From CAZOKZ01 sp964580585 (lineage in GTDB: Bacteria; Sumerlaeota; Sumerlaeia; SLMS01; JAHLLQ01), in NCBI GenBank assembly GCA_964580585.1, contig CAZOKZ010000072.1:1-21616 (forward strand): a stretch of DNA of 21,616 bases, in the 5' to 3' direction. Made by a program: the position numbers and the translations under genes. Below the pieces are notes generated by a model that saw nothing but the letters and a program-made list of their open reading frames with translations, did no database searches and was not told the origin of the DNA. Below, in pieces: positions 13,324 through 21,616 of the stretch (positions are counted from its first letter, which is position 1; each line of letters opens with the position of its first letter).

Positions 13324-13388
13324 GAAAGGATGAAGGATGAAGTTTTTTGCCCCTTCGTCCTCCTTCAGTCTTATCTTCTCATCCTTTC
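13324..13388. repeat. Inverted repeat of GGATGA units after malQ
   Basis: GAAAGGATGA (13324-13333) pairs perfectly with TCATCCTTTC (13379-13388), and inside it AGGATGAAG (13334-13342) pairs with CTTCGTCCT (13353-13361) with one G-U. The left arm also contains a GGATGAA direct duplication. It is a non-coding palindromic element 11 nt after the malQ stop, and could also help end or protect the transcript. Confidence 0.55.
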
Positions 13389-13402
13389 CATTGACTACCT
13401 CT

Positions 13403-13438
13403 GCGGGTGAAGGGCCACAATTCCGGCCCTTCACCCGC
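13403..13438 (+). terminator. Strong hairpin, likely malQ terminator
   Basis: GCGGGTGAAGGGCC (13403-13416) and GGCCCTTCACCCGC (13425-13438) form a perfect 14-bp stem with an 8-nt loop, followed by TATTCCTTTA. The T tract is broken, so termination efficiency is uncertain. Confidence 0.65.
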
Positions 13439-13524
13439 TATTCCTTTAAGGAATCGGTACCGGGACGGAGGATTGTCATTACCGCCGGGTCCATAAACCG
13501 GCTTGATTGGAGCGATTTGCAGCC

Positions 13525-15531
13525 ATGATGCAGCATATGCGAAATCCCAAGACTTTGAAAATCGGTCTTTGGATTCTTTTGGGACTCACGATTCCCTCCT
13601 TTGTTTTGTTTTACGGTTTCAGCGGTAGCAGCCAGGGCAACGTCGATCCGTTCGGCAACCGCACCTTCGTGACAGTGCACACCCATGACGGCAAAAAAGA
13701 CTTGGGCATGCAGGAGATCCGCGACGCCCAGATGAACTTGGCATCCTATTATTCCCAACAGATGATGGGCCAGGTAGGCATGCGCGACATTGAAAACGCT
13801 TTGCGCCCGCGCGAAATTGCCGATTGGGCCGTCAATTTGACGGCGCTCGACGATATATCGGATGAATACGGTGTGGCGGTTTCCGACCAGCAGGTGAACG
13901 AAGCCCTTGAAGGCGTTACACGCGAGCAGCTTAACGACTATCTGCGAGCCATGCGCATGTCGGAAGCGGAATTCGTTCGCTCGCAACGGGAAGCCATGAA
14001 AATGGACCGTGCCAAAAAAGTCATCGCCAACTCGGCGCATGTCTCGCTGCTCGAAGCGTGGCTGGAGTTCAAGCAGGAGAAGGAAAAACTCTCGGTTGAA
14101 TACATCCGCGTGCCTGCAACGAAGTTCAATCGCGACGTGACGGTGACCGACGAGGAAGTCGCGGCGTACTTCGAGGAACATCAAGACGAGTACGTGAAAA
14201 ACGCCGAGCGCGTTTACCAGTACCTGCTCAAAACACCTCCTTCGGTTTCGGGTGCAGTGAACGTCAGCGATGAAGAGCTCCAGGAAGAATACCAGAACAT
14301 CGATCCCGATAATCCCCGATACCAGGAAAAGGAAGGCCGCGAGGTCCGCCAAATCCTGCTGCGTGTCGATACGGGCGAAGACGCCGAAAACGTGCGAGCT
14401 TCGCTGGCCGAAATTCGTGAAAAAATCGTCAATGGCGATAACTTTGCCCGGTTAGCGAACGAGTTCTCGGAAGAAAACCGCAATATTCAAGGCCCGGGGC
14501 GTGGCGGCATTTTGAACAAACGCCTCAATGACAGCAACGAGGAAGAGTTTGTCGCCGATTATGGACAACAATGGGTCGATTCCGTCAAAAACCTGGAATT
14601 AGGCGAGTTGTCCAGCGTCATCGAAGGCCCGGACAATACATTTATGCTCGTCAAAGCGGAGCGCGATTATGACAGCATGCTGAGCTTCGAGGATGCACGC
14701 GGTAAGCTGGAAGCCGACATCAAAACGCGCAAGTTGAAGGAACGTCAGGCAGAAGTTGAAGATCAGGTGGATCAGGACGAGCTTGAAGTTCAGAAAATTG
14801 TCGCCTCGCATACCTCGCTCGAAGGCATGGCCGAAACGTTGGGCCTCGATGTCATGGAAACCAGCCCGACATTGAAGACCAACACGGTGTTGCCGAAGAT
14901 CGGCAACCTTACCATGCACCGTGAATTCCTGATGGATTTGGACGAAGGCGACATTACGCCGGTCCTGCGAACCAGCGATAACAACAACCTGGTGGTGCTG
15001 AAATTGGTGCAGGACAACCCGGAACGCCCGATGGAGTTGGACGAGGTACGCGCCCAGGTCGAAGCGTCGGTGCGTCATGAGAAAGCCGCCAAGCTGGCCA
15101 AGGAAGCCGCGGATAAAATCGCCGCTCGCGTACGTGCCAACGACACCATGACGAGCGCGGCGCTCGATCACGGTCTCCAGGCGCAAACCACGGATGAGGC
15201 ATTCCCCCGCAATTCTCCTCCCACCGACTTGCGCGACGCGCGACGCTTGAAAGTGGAGACTTTCAAAGGCCAGATCGGCGAAGTGTTTGTTCTCGAATCG
15301 GGCATGGGCGCCGACAATATCGACGCCTATGTGATCGTCAAGTTGCTCGCCAAAGAAATCCCAACCAAAGCCGAATTTTACCAGGATTTACCGATGTTGG
15401 AAAAACAACTGACCACCAAAAAGCAGCAGGTTTTCATTGCTGAATTCCAGCAGGACGCCATTCAGAATCTGAAACCTGAGTACGATCCAAGTTACGTGGT
15501 CCCCGAAGATCAGAAAACCAAGCAGAACTGA
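13525..15531 (+). CDS. PpiD/SurA-like peptidyl-prolyl isomerase, membrane-anchored
   Basis: A 668-residue periplasmic folding factor with one N-terminal membrane anchor (LKIGLWILLGLTIPSFVLFYGF, about residues 11-32) and a large periplasmic part, the layout of PpiD. A SurA_N-like helical region (about 60-250) contains YGVAVSDQQVNEAL and the repeated VTDEEVAAYFEEH motif. A parvulin PpiC domain (about 270-382) contains REVRQILLRV, FARLANEFSEE, GPGRGGIL and LELGELSSVIEGPDN; a further helical C-terminal region follows. The ATG at 13525 has GGAG 12 nt upstream; ATGs at 13528 and 13537 are alternatives and a TTG at 13507 is less likely. Isomerase activity is not assured, since many PpiD parvulin domains are inactive. 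A strong terminator follows. Confidence 0.9.
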   Translation: MMQHMRNPKTLKIGLWILLGLTIPSFVLFYGFSGSSQGNVDPFGNRTFVTVHTHDGKKDLGMQEIRDAQMNLASYYSQQMMGQVGMRDIENALRPREIADWAVNLTALDDISDEYGVAVSDQQVNEALEGVTREQLNDYLRAMRMSEAEFVRSQREAMKMDRAKKVIANSAHVSLLEAWLEFKQEKEKLSVEYIRVPATKFNRDVTVTDEEVAAYFEEHQDEYVKNAERVYQYLLKTPPSVSGAVNVSDEELQEEYQNIDPDNPRYQEKEGREVRQILLRVDTGEDAENVRASLAEIREKIVNGDNFARLANEFSEENRNIQGPGRGGILNKRLNDSNEEEFVADYGQQWVDSVKNLELGELSSVIEGPDNTFMLVKAERDYDSMLSFEDARGKLEADIKTRKLKERQAEVEDQVDQDELEVQKIVASHTSLEGMAETLGLDVMETSPTLKTNTVLPKIGNLTMHREFLMDLDEGDITPVLRTSDNNNLVVLKLVQDNPERPMELDEVRAQVEASVRHEKAAKLAKEAADKIAARVRANDTMTSAALDHGLQAQTTDEAFPRNSPPTDLRDARRLKVETFKGQIGEVFVLESGMGADNIDAYVIVKLLAKEIPTKAEFYQDLPMLEKQLTTKKQQVFIAEFQQDAIQNLKPEYDPSYVVPEDQKTKQN

Positions 15532-15555
15532 TCCGAGCGATTTCACCCATTCTCC

Positions 15556-15593
15556 AGGCGGCTGACTCGAAACGGGTTGGCCGCCTTTTTTTT
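15556..15593 (+). terminator. Rho-independent terminator of the PpiD-like gene
   Basis: AGGCGGC (15556-15562) pairs with GCCGCCT (15580-15586) and is followed by eight T residues (15586-15593). It stands 25 nt after the stop codon, a textbook arrangement. Confidence 0.9.
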
Positions 15594-15610
15594 CGCTTCT
15601 GTCCTCAAAG

Positions 15611-15640
15611 TTACAACAGCCGTCGTTTCCCTGGTATAAG
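15611..15640 (+). promoter_or_regulatory. Probable promoter of the moxR gene
   Basis: An extended -10 (TGGTATAAG, with TATAAG at 15635-15640) is preceded by a weak -35 TTACAA (15611-15616) at 18 bp. A 9-bp inverted pair, AAGACTGGA (15638-15646) and TCCAGTCTT (15676-15684), overlaps the -10 and the expected start site and may form a leader hairpin or an operator. Confidence 0.45.
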
Positions 15641-15737
15641 ACTGGACAAACAAACAACAAGCGCCGATCGTCGATTCCAGTCTTGACCCATACGGGCACA
15701 CCATGGCGATTTGCATTCAACCTGAGGGGACGGCACC

Positions 15738-16679
<942 letters not shown>

Positions 16680-16707
16680 TTCAACACTCCATTAGGAATT
16701 TAAAGTC

Positions 16708-16989
16708 ATGCGCTTATCCGAAGAACGCATCCGTGACTTGGCAAAAAAAATGGCCGCCGACATGATTCGCGACGGCGCGGTGGATAAAAAAATCGGCACC
16801 GCGAATTTGGCGACACTCATTGCGCAAGTCATCCTCAAAGACATGCAGGTCGAGGAGAAAATCGACGAAGAAACCCGCGACCGTCTTTCCCGCCAACGCA
16901 ACCTGCCCCCGCAAGGCAGCGGCGAATACGAAGCGATGTTTCATAAAGTCAAAGCTGAGATTGCTGCGAAAAAAGGTTACCCGTTGTGA
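16708..16989 (+). CDS. DUF507 family protein
   Basis: A 93-residue, highly charged, mostly helical soluble protein beginning MRLSEERIRDLAKKMAADMI, the characteristic DUF507 start. It probably folds as a helical bundle; its function is unknown in all organisms I know of. The ATG at 16708 follows the AGGA of TTAGGAATTTAAAG. It begins 28 nt after the moxR stop and is probably co-transcribed with it. Confidence 0.82.
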   Translation: MRLSEERIRDLAKKMAADMIRDGAVDKKIGTANLATLIAQVILKDMQVEEKIDEETRDRLSRQRNLPPQGSGEYEAMFHKVKAEIAAKKGYPL

Positions 16990-17021
16990 TTAGTATCCTA
17001 TATTAACTCCGAGGAACAATT

Positions 17022-18071
17022 ATGAGCGAAAATGAGTTTCCGTCACCCGGATGGGAGGCAATCGATACCGCGCTTCAATCACTCTATGGCGATCAACAGC
17101 CGCATCATTATGGAACAATACTTCCCTGGGGTCTGGGGGGGAACGATCCACTTCGGGGCATCAGTGTGTATGAACGTCAAACTCCGTTTCCTCATTGGCA
17201 TTTTATCACTTATGGCTTGACCGAATTATATGAGAAAGAATCCGACGATGCAAATCTTAGTGGTTATGGATTCGAATTAACATTTCGTCTTAAGAAAGGG
17301 AGCGAAACCGCCCCTCCCACTTGGGCACTATCTCTGCTACAGAATATTGCTCGATACGTTTTCCAAACAGGGAACGCGTTTAAAGTCGGACATTATCTGA
17401 ATTGCAACGGTCCCATTGCTCTAACGGAAAAAACAAAATTAGGTGCGCTCCTTTTTACCGACGATCCAGAGCTTGGAAACATTGATTCTCCTCATGGTGC
17501 TGCCCGATTCATTCAAATGACAGGTATTACTGAAGACGAAGAAGATGCTATTAAATGCTGGAATTCAGAGGGAGTTTCCAGACTTCTAAATCAACAACTA
17601 GCCCTCTTGCAAACAGATCTTGCCAGACCTTCTATTTTAGAAAAACCCGAAACAAGACAATATATCGAAAGAATGGCTACTGCTGAGGGATCAAGCTCCT
17701 CGTTTTTATATTATCATGAAAGCTCGGCAAAATTAAAGAATAACAATAGATTTCTATATTTTCAAATCGGCGCTTACAAGGTTCTTGCATTGAAAGCAGT
17801 ATTGGCGGGAAGGCTTCCGTTTGGAAAAACACTTCTTGTGCAGGGAAGTGAAACCGCGATTTTATTTAAGCCCGGTGAAATAACAACCTGGCAAATAGAA
17901 GACGACTTGGTCGTTGCGACTCTAAGTAAACAAGTCCAGGAGGAACTGATTCAATCCCTAGTCCCAAAAGCAAAAACGGTCAGTCTGTTATCAGAACCAA
18001 ATTTCACATTAATTATCGAACGCTCTGCCATCGAAGATTCGGAAGGTAATATAGTCGAATACATCGGGTGA
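17022..18071 (+). CDS. Suppressor-of-fused (SUFU) domain protein
   Basis: A 349-residue soluble protein. The first ~190 residues match the bacterial SUFU domain: PGWEAIDTALQSLYGDQQPHHYG, then PLRGISVYER, PHWHFITYGLTELYEKE, GYGFELTFRLKK and WALSLLQNIARYVFQTG. In bacteria this family is often an immunity protein in polymorphic-toxin systems, though no toxin gene is beside it here. Residues about 195-349 form a second region (AYKVLALKAVLAGRLPFGKTLL and later strands) that I do not recognise. The gene is visibly AT-richer and uses different codons from its neighbours, suggesting acquisition by transfer. The ATG at 17022 has GAGGAA at a good distance. Specific function is unknown. Confidence 0.88.
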   Translation: MSENEFPSPGWEAIDTALQSLYGDQQPHHYGTILPWGLGGNDPLRGISVYERQTPFPHWHFITYGLTELYEKESDDANLSGYGFELTFRLKKGSETAPPTWALSLLQNIARYVFQTGNAFKVGHYLNCNGPIALTEKTKLGALLFTDDPELGNIDSPHGAARFIQMTGITEDEEDAIKCWNSEGVSRLLNQQLALLQTDLARPSILEKPETRQYIERMATAEGSSSSFLYYHESSAKLKNNNRFLYFQIGAYKVLALKAVLAGRLPFGKTLLVQGSETAILFKPGEITTWQIEDDLVVATLSKQVQEELIQSLVPKAKTVSLLSEPNFTLIIERSAIEDSEGNIVEYIG

Positions 18072-18086
18072 AGGAATTATTAATAC

Positions 18087-19121
18087 TTATTCCAAATTTC
18101 CCCCTTCAGCATCGAACAAATGCTTCTGTGCCAACGGCCAGTCTTGTTTCCATAAATACCGCATCGCCATGAACATTAATGGAATCGCGATGATATCGAT
18201 CACGATCATCACCACGTAAATCGCTGCGAATCCGCTTTCCATTTCCGGTGAAATGTTTCTCGCCGCGCGCGTCATCGCCATCCCCGGCGTCACAGGTCCA
18301 GGCCCCGTAACGGTCGGCATGCTGAACGCATTGAGAAAAATAATCACCATCAACGGAATGCTGCGTACGATTCCCCAAACGACGGAAAGCCCCCACTGTA
18401 CCAAATACGCCAGCACAACGGAAAACACCCCACGCCCGTTATCGACACCGGTGCGTTTATCCAACAGCAAAAACCGCGTCACCACTGTTGGGTACAGCAA
18501 CAGGTTCATCCAACAACTGAGCAAGCCTTGCGTGAACGCCGCCCCCAAAGCGATGAGCCTCGAATACGAATCGCCGACCATGGGCATCCCAACTTGAATG
18601 GTGCTTTCCCACGAAAAATACATGATCACGGGGGTCATCAAGATGGTGGGTAAAAAGAAAAGCACGACTGCCATCTGAAGAGGAACAACCATTCCCATCA
18701 ACCGATCGAGCCGCGACATGGTGGTCAGGCGCAGTAACTCGTCATCCTCCCACGTTAGCCGCCAAGCCCATCTGGTGTACAAAATCGGCGCGGCAATCCA
18801 GATTGCGAACACCAATATTGAAAATCCGCACATTCCGACATACGTAACCAGGAAGGAAGCGGACAGATTCAACCCCGCCATGGCGCCAGAGGTGGATTGC
18901 ATCGTTTGAGAAGCGAGCGAAAACCCCACGAGGATCGCCTGTACAATGAAACACAGCAACGCCCACGGGGAGAGCTTCCTCCACACGCGGTGACAGATCG
19001 GATTTTCGCGCCCGTGACGCAGCGACTGGCCAACGGCCTCGTGTAGCGACAGACGAAACGCGGGCGGTTGGGAAACCGCTCTGTCGGCCAGATTTTCATC
19101 GCCACCTACCATCGGTTCCAT
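18087..19121 (-). CDS. Polytopic inner-membrane protein, unknown function
   Basis: 344 residues with about six hydrophobic segments (near 51-71, 88-113, 143-168, 188-210, 232-264 and 298-320) and a ~48-residue cytoplasmic start. Between segments 2 and 3 there is a charged loop (TRWAWRLTWEDDELLRLTTMSRLDR). No enzyme or transporter signature is recognised. A general resemblance to ABC-2-type or Yip1-type membrane proteins is possible but not supported by a motif. The ATG at 19121 follows GAGGGG at 4 nt; an ATG at 19112 is an alternative. It is convergent with the SUFU gene (15 nt between stops) and divergent from secG across a gap with no clear regulatory site. Confidence 0.78.
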   Translation of the reverse strand: MEPMVGGDENLADRAVSQPPAFRLSLHEAVGQSLRHGRENPICHRVWRKLSPWALLCFIVQAILVGFSLASQTMQSTSGAMAGLNLSASFLVTYVGMCGFSILVFAIWIAAPILYTRWAWRLTWEDDELLRLTTMSRLDRLMGMVVPLQMAVVLFFLPTILMTPVIMYFSWESTIQVGMPMVGDSYSRLIALGAAFTQGLLSCWMNLLLYPTVVTRFLLLDKRTGVDNGRGVFSVVLAYLVQWGLSVVWGIVRSIPLMVIIFLNAFSMPTVTGPGPVTPGMAMTRAARNISPEMESGFAAIYVVMIVIDIIAIPLMFMAMRYLWKQDWPLAQKHLFDAEGGNLE

Positions 19122-19295
19122 CGCACCCCTCGATTCATTGAATGTCGTTTCAGTTACTAACCATTAGCTCCAGTCGAAATGGCAACCGGCGAGATTGTTC
19201 TTTTTCGTCAAATTTCCAATTTCACCCGCATCCCAACCCAAAAATCGCCATCCTCCCCTTGACAGCCCACCCAAGTTGACCAACTGTTTGCCTCC

Positions 19296-19317
19296 CCTAT
19301 GGGCTTCGGCCCACGGG
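19296..19317 (+). other. UUCG-tetraloop hairpin upstream of secG
   Basis: TGGGC-TTCG-GCCCA (19300-19313) forms a very stable small hairpin with partial extension of the stem outward. It lies about 40 nt before the secG ATG and would be in its leader if transcription begins near the TTGACA at 19259. The role is unknown. Confidence 0.4.
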
Positions 19318-19352
19318 CATTCAGACGTTTGAAACCAAGGGTTTGTGTCATT

Positions 19353-19724
19353 ATGAGCTCGTTTTTACTGCTGCTGTTCGGCTTCCTTTATGTCGTTCTT
19401 TGCTTGTTTTTGATTCTCGTCATCCTGATTCAGCCCGCCAAGGCAGGCGGCGGACTCGGTGGATTGGGCGGCGGTTCGGCTGGCGGCGCCATTGCCGATT
19501 CGCTCGGCGCCACCGAGGGTGAAAAAACACTCTCGAAATATACGTCCTACGGCATTGCGGTATTCTTTTTCCTGACGTTGTTTCTCACGTTCCTGATCAA
19601 CGCGAAGTCGAATGAATCGCCTCTGGAACTGGAGTCGGAAGGCGCCCCGGCAGTCACGGTGGATACAGCCCCGGCAGAAGCGGGCACAGCAAACACCCCT
19701 CCGGCAGCACCCGAAGGCCAATAA
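19353..19724 (+). CDS. secG: Protein translocase subunit SecG
   Basis: Small accessory subunit of the SecYEG channel in the inner membrane. It has two membrane helices (about residues 5-27 and 63-84) separated by the family signature ILIQPAKAGGGLGGLGGGSAGG and the SLGATEGEKTLSKYT loop. The C-terminal ~35 residues are Ala/Pro/Thr/Glu-rich and probably disordered. The ATG at 19353 is taken because the first helix starts at once; an ATG at 19299 in the same frame would add 18 residues including the hairpin region and is unlikely. A terminator-like hairpin separates it from aroB. Confidence 0.93.
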   Translation: MSSFLLLLFGFLYVVLCLFLILVILIQPAKAGGGLGGLGGGSAGGAIADSLGATEGEKTLSKYTSYGIAVFFFLTLFLTFLINAKSNESPLELESEGAPAVTVDTAPAEAGTANTPPAAPEGQ

Positions 19725-19761
19725 TTTCCCGCCAATTGCCCGAAAGCACGAAGTTTCCTTG

Positions 19762-19794
19762 CCCCCGAGCCACCCGTTCGGGGGTCTTTTCTTT
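19762..19794 (+). terminator. Terminator between secG and aroB
   Basis: CCCCCGA (19762-19768) pairs with TCGGGGG (19778-19784) and is followed by TCTTTTCTTT. It begins 37 nt after the secG stop. Its strength suggests at least partial termination before aroB, which starts only 40 nt further on. Confidence 0.75.
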
Positions 19795-19833
19795 GCACGT
19801 TTTCACTCTTCCCACCCAAGGACTCGCCCACCC

Positions 19834-20934
19834 ATGGAAACCGTACGCGTCGATCTCGCCGAGCGCTCCTATGACATTCACATCGGCCAACGGCTGCTCG
19901 ATTCCCTCGGCGGGTGGATGAAAGAAACCCTGCGCGGACGCCAAGTGATGATCGCCTATGACGAAGCGCTCGCCTCGCCGTGGATGAAAATCGTCTTCAA
20001 GACGGTTTCCGACGCCGGGTTCGACGTGCTGACCGCGCCGATTCCCACCGGCGAACCCAGCAAATGCACCGCCGAACTGGCTCGCCTGTGGGACCGCATG
20101 GCCGAAGCCAACTTCACACGCGACGCCGCGATGATCGCCCTCGGCGGAGGCGTCACCGGCGACCTCGTCGGATTTGCCGCCGCCTCGTTCCTGCGCGGCA
20201 TCGATTTTGTGCAAATTCCCACCTCGCTGCTCGCCATGGTCGATTCCAGCGTCGGCGGCAAGACAGGGATCAACCTCGAATCGGGCAAAAACCTCGTTGG
20301 CGCCTTCTGGCAACCGCGCCTTGTGGTCGCCGACCTCGATTGCCTCGGCACGCTCTCCGAAGCCGAACGCAACTCCGGCATGGCCGAGGTCATCAAATAC
20401 GGTGTGATCCGCGACGCCGAGTTTTTCGCCTTTCTCGAAGAAAACATCGAAAACGTGTTCGACCCCGGCAACGCCGACAAACTGACCCACGTCGTCAAAC
20501 GCTCGGTCGAAATCAAAGCCGATGTCGTTGCCAACGACGAACGCGAAGGCGGCCTGCGGCGGATTCTCAATTTCGGCCACACCATCGGCCACGCCATCGA
20601 AGCCGAAGGCCATTACCGCGATTTCCGCCACGGTGAAGCCATCGCCATCGGCATGGTGGCGGCCTCGCTGCTGACCGTGCGGCGCGCGCCCGAAGGCTGG
20701 ACCGCCACCGAACACGACCGGCTCGTGCGCCTGATCGAGCGCGCCAACCTGCCCGTGCGCCTGCCCGCCGGATACTCGGCGCAAGCGCTGCTCGACCGCA
20801 CCCGCGTGGACAAAAAAGCCCTCGGCGGCACCGTGCGGTACGTCCTCCCCACCCGCATGGGTCACGTTGAAACTGTGAAAGACGTCAGCGACGAGGCGGT
20901 GGTCGCGGTGTGTAAGGAATTGGGCGCGGAGTAG
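19834..20934 (+). CDS. aroB: 3-dehydroquinate synthase
   Basis: Second step of the shikimate pathway: converts DAHP to 3-dehydroquinate using NAD+ and a divalent metal in the cytoplasm. The NAD-binding and active-site block GGGVTGDLVGFAAASFLRG is at about 103-121, followed by PTSLLAMVDSSVGGKTGIN, MAEVIKYGVI and the metal-binding NFGHTIGHAIE (histidines near 248 and 252). The length of 366 aa is normal. The ATG at 19834 matches the family start (METVRVDLAERSYDIHIG) with AAGGA upstream at 19818. The frame is open to 19612, but that part overlaps secG out of frame and has no family similarity. Confidence 0.97.
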   Translation: METVRVDLAERSYDIHIGQRLLDSLGGWMKETLRGRQVMIAYDEALASPWMKIVFKTVSDAGFDVLTAPIPTGEPSKCTAELARLWDRMAEANFTRDAAMIALGGGVTGDLVGFAAASFLRGIDFVQIPTSLLAMVDSSVGGKTGINLESGKNLVGAFWQPRLVVADLDCLGTLSEAERNSGMAEVIKYGVIRDAEFFAFLEENIENVFDPGNADKLTHVVKRSVEIKADVVANDEREGGLRRILNFGHTIGHAIEAEGHYRDFRHGEAIAIGMVAASLLTVRRAPEGWTATEHDRLVRLIERANLPVRLPAGYSAQALLDRTRVDKKALGGTVRYVLPTRMGHVETVKDVSDEAVVAVCKELGAE

Positions 20935-20960
20935 ATCAAGTTCAATGGGAGAACACTATA

Positions 20961-21488
20961 ATGATTGGGAAATGGGTAGCGATTCTATGCCTCGCAATCA
21001 CATCCATCGTAATGATCGGATGCGATGATCGGCATCACAACCCCGATGACGTAATGGTCGAAAACTTCCATCAACACAAAGAAGATTTTGAAGCGTTGAT
21101 GAAGTTGGCAACGAGCGATCCGGAGCTCATTGAATACCTAAAGAAATACCCAACTCCGAAAGTAGCCGATGATAGTGAAACTACGGGTACTCTCAAACAA
21201 CAACTAACTATCTATCGGAGACTTTTAAGAAACTGTGGTGTCACCAGGGTACACGAATACAATTCAACCGATGAGTATCCAAGCTTTCGAGGTGTTCATT
21301 TCGACGCCACAGCGACGGGTTACAGCTTTGGTGGCGCTTACAAAAGTTACGTTTATTGCGATCCACCACCCGATAGTAAATATATTGTTCCTTCCATTGA
21401 TGAATACACCTCACCCAACCATGAATCCTACCAGATATACCGTCATATCGAAGGAAACTGGTATCTTTGGTATTATTTCGATGACTGA
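20961..21488 (+). CDS. Putative lipoprotein of unknown function
   Basis: 175 residues. MIGKWVAILCLAITSIVMIGC gives a basic start, a hydrophobic stretch and a Cys at residue 21 in MIGC, a reasonable lipobox. The mature part is acidic at first (NPDDVMVENFHQHKEDFEALM), then a helix, then an aromatic-rich strand region (SFRGVHFDATATGYSFGG, YRHIEGNWYLWYYFDD). No known family is recognised. The ATG at 20961 has GGGAGA at a good distance and lies 26 nt after aroB. It is AT-richer than aroB and resembles the SUFU gene in composition, so recent acquisition is possible. Confidence 0.72.
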   Translation: MIGKWVAILCLAITSIVMIGCDDRHHNPDDVMVENFHQHKEDFEALMKLATSDPELIEYLKKYPTPKVADDSETTGTLKQQLTIYRRLLRNCGVTRVHEYNSTDEYPSFRGVHFDATATGYSFGGAYKSYVYCDPPPDSKYIVPSIDEYTSPNHESYQIYRHIEGNWYLWYYFDD

Positions 21489-21538
21489 ATCGTACATCAA
21501 AATCCCATATATCCCACAAAAACGGCCAAGCAGACAAA

Positions 21539-21553
21539 TGCCCCAACGGGGCA
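21539..21553. repeat. Short GC-rich palindrome TGCCCC-AAC-GGGGCA
   Basis: A perfect 6-bp stem with a 3-nt loop lies 50 nt after the lipoprotein stop. The T tract that would make it a terminator is absent, so it fits a REP-like palindromic unit better. The rest of 21489-21616 shows no gene. Confidence 0.45.
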
Positions 21554-21616
21554 CCATTCCTTAGCCCACCTATGAATGCTTGTTTGTCAACCGTCCCTTT
21601 TTGATTTTACATCGTT

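Noticed and set aside
13438..14352. Minus-strand open frame of 304 codons
   Set aside because: Shadow of the PpiD-like gene and its leader; crosses the malQ terminator and has no start signal.
19654..20865. Minus-strand open frame of 403 codons
   Set aside because: Antisense shadow of aroB; composition is that of a reversed GC-rich gene with no recognisable motif.

Overview
The window carries about 16 protein genes and one RNA gene from a Gram-negative bacterium with moderately high GC. The organism has a SecG/PpiD envelope, lipoproteins, the MEP isoprenoid route, a type A RNase P RNA, a large Hanks-type kinase with a Pro/Thr-rich exterior, a DUF2330 protein, and short palindromic and tandem repeats between genes. 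This mix, with CACGAAGG repeats and many family-only proteins, suggests the PVC superphylum or a nearby candidate phylum such as Sumerlaeota or Hydrogenedentota. That placement is inference; no single gene proves it.

Layout. 1-2890: the 3' end of serS, an inverted CACGAAGG repeat, then a tight forward operon trmJ-ispD-ispF (tRNA ribose methylation and two MEP-pathway steps) that ends in a hairpin. 2895-3801: on the minus strand, rnpB and then a small PH-domain-like protein, separated by a long structured repeat element. 3925-7480: a forward membrane-anchored NTF2-like protein converging on a minus-strand pair made of a transmembrane Ser/Thr kinase and a small lipoprotein. 7481-8001: a 0.5 kb gap with a second copy of the structured element and the sulP terminator. 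8002-11471: minus-strand SulP/STAS anion transporter and a DUF2330 membrane protein. 11672-16989: forward malQ, a PpiD-like foldase, a MoxR ATPase and a DUF507 protein, with clear terminators between some of them. 17022-18071: an AT-richer suppressor-of-fused (SUFU) gene. 18087-19121: a minus-strand polytopic membrane protein. 19353-20934: forward secG and aroB. 20961-21488: an AT-richer lipoprotein gene.

Most of the window is housekeeping. The most unusual content lies between genes. Two elements (3278-3402 and 7693-7842) share a conserved core, a conserved purine-rich box and the same architecture, while their terminal arms and inner hairpins differ in sequence but keep base pairing. This looks like an uncharacterised structured repeat family. 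A GGGACGGAG/CTCCGTCCC 9-mer also recurs five times; one copy folds so that the trmJ start codon sits in the hairpin loop. Other points of interest are a histone-H1-like tail on MalQ, a 16-bp perfect palindrome in front of sulP, a DUF2330 domain split by two membrane helices, and an orphan SUFU gene.
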